Origin: JACJXF01 sp964349045
GTDB taxonomy: Bacteria; Bacteroidota; Bacteroidia; Bacteroidales; GCA-2748055
Direction: 5' to 3'
DNA length: 16,705 nt
NCBI GenBank assembly: GCA_964349045.1
Contig: CAYGFI010000107.1
Coordinates: forward strand, 1 to 16,705
Shown: piece after piece, positions 16,203 to 16,705 of the stretch
Layout: each line of letters opens with the position of its first letter
How positions within the stretch are numbered: the first letter of the stretch is position 1
Notes under the pieces: generated by a model
What the model saw: the letters and a program-made list of their open reading frames with translations, nothing else
Databases searched by the model: none
Told to the model about the DNA's origin: nothing
Program-made: the position numbers and the translations under genes

Positions 16203-16705
16203 TTACGGTAAAATCTCTTTGGGTAGTTTCGTTATTTTTTTTATTTCTACGTTTTTGACGAAAAGTTCGGCGCCTTCCGATTGAATTTGAATTTTTCCGG
16301 ATGTAAGCGGTTTAATCTCTCCATCTTCAAAAACGCCGGTATTTGTGTTTACCATTACAGTAACGCCGTTTACTACGTGAACAGAAGTGCTGCCGTAACA
16401 ATAGAGATCGACCGTATTCCATTCACCCAGTGGTTTTTCATTGTCCGAACTTTTTCTGATCAAAGGCGTGATTGCATGTTTCCCAAAAGCGACTAAGTCT
16501 GCACCGGCAGTAAATATAAAATCATCATTGTTTTCAGATTTCTCAGCGGTAGTTTCGCAACATGTATTCATCATAAGATAGGTGTCGCCCAGGTTCTGGT
16601 GCATCAGTTGGCATTCGATATTGGTCATCCAGGTGCCGAAAGCGACTCCAAAATCTCCAAAGCTGTGATAATTTAAACCACTATTCCTTTTTTATTATAC
16701 TTTTT
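16203..16705 (-). CDS. DUF1080 (3-keto-disaccharide hydrolase-like) C-terminal part, partial and apparently frameshifted
   Basis: The main frame runs from 16691 down to TAA at 16203-16205 and encodes a DUF1080 beta-jelly-roll: KRNSGLNYHSFG, WMTNIECQ, then GEWNTVDLYCYG, VNTNTG, GKIQIQSEGAE and VKNVEIKKI. Family members are extracytoplasmic concanavalin-like proteins, some of which hydrolyse 3-keto-glucosides. Upstream of the KRNSG segment the same frame meets TAA codons at 16692-16694 and 16695-16697. The neighbouring frame reads KKYNKK instead, which is what DUF1080 proteins commonly have just before KRxSG. One missing A in the six-A run (plus-strand T-run 16688-16693) would explain this. It may be a real mutation or an assembly error; the rest of the N-terminal part is outside the window. 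A start at the ATG 16626-16628 would cut into the conserved domain and is unlikely to be genuine. It lies 21 bases upstream of the GH13 gene. Confidence 0.7.

Noticed and set aside
1..16705. tRNA, rRNA, CRISPR arrays, insertion sequences, phage genes or toxin-antitoxin pairs
   Set aside because: Both strands were read for cloverleaf-like sequences, regularly spaced short repeats, transposase motifs and small paired genes; none was found. The only regular repeats are the protein-coding LamG modules and the SSAG motifs of the head-GIN protein.

Overview
The window (about 16.7 kb, moderately AT-rich, roughly 40% GC by eye) comes from a member of the Bacteroidota. The evidence is three genes ending in type IX secretion (T9SS) type A sorting domains with the NYPNPF or FYPNP signature, lipoprotein-type head-GIN and oligopeptidase B proteins, a DUF1080 family protein, no clear Shine-Dalgarno sequences, and Bacteroidota-type -7 boxes (TAnnTTTG) upstream of minus-strand units. 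T9SS cargo fits an environmental or marine-type Bacteroidota better than a gut Bacteroides; that is inference.

Layout. (1) 1-716 (+): the 3' part of a head-GIN (DUF2807) lipoprotein gene. Its stop codon abuts the stop of the next gene, which is convergent. (2) 717-7877 (-): a housekeeping block. In transcription order it holds tex (nucleic-acid-binding accessory factor), a fused fatty-acid-kinase-like protein (FakA N and L domains joined to a FakB/DegV domain), a DUF1295 membrane protein 12 bases behind it, and a lipoprotein oligopeptidase B. (3) 8134-14410 (+): three consecutive exported T9SS cargo genes. The first is a three-repeat LamG-like protein. The second carries one copy of the same LamG-like module fused to a purple-acid-phosphatase-like metallophosphoesterase. 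The third is an exported UlaG-like metallo-beta-lactamase-fold hydrolase. (4) 14481-16705 (-): a cytoplasmic GH13 alpha-amylase-family enzyme 21 bases downstream of a DUF1080 (3-keto-disaccharide hydrolase-like) gene. The DUF1080 gene is cut by the window edge and appears frameshifted in an A-run.

How the genes may work together. The secreted block 8134-14410 is the most distinctive part. A private LamG-like module is present as three gap-free 199-residue copies in one protein and as a fourth, N-terminal copy in the neighbouring phosphoesterase, so a common ligand or a physical association at the cell surface is plausible. The 16203-16181 pair looks like a small carbohydrate-processing operon. 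The fatty-acid-kinase-like fusion would put the kinase and the acyl-binding subunit on one chain. No tRNA, rRNA, CRISPR array, insertion sequence or phage gene was seen.
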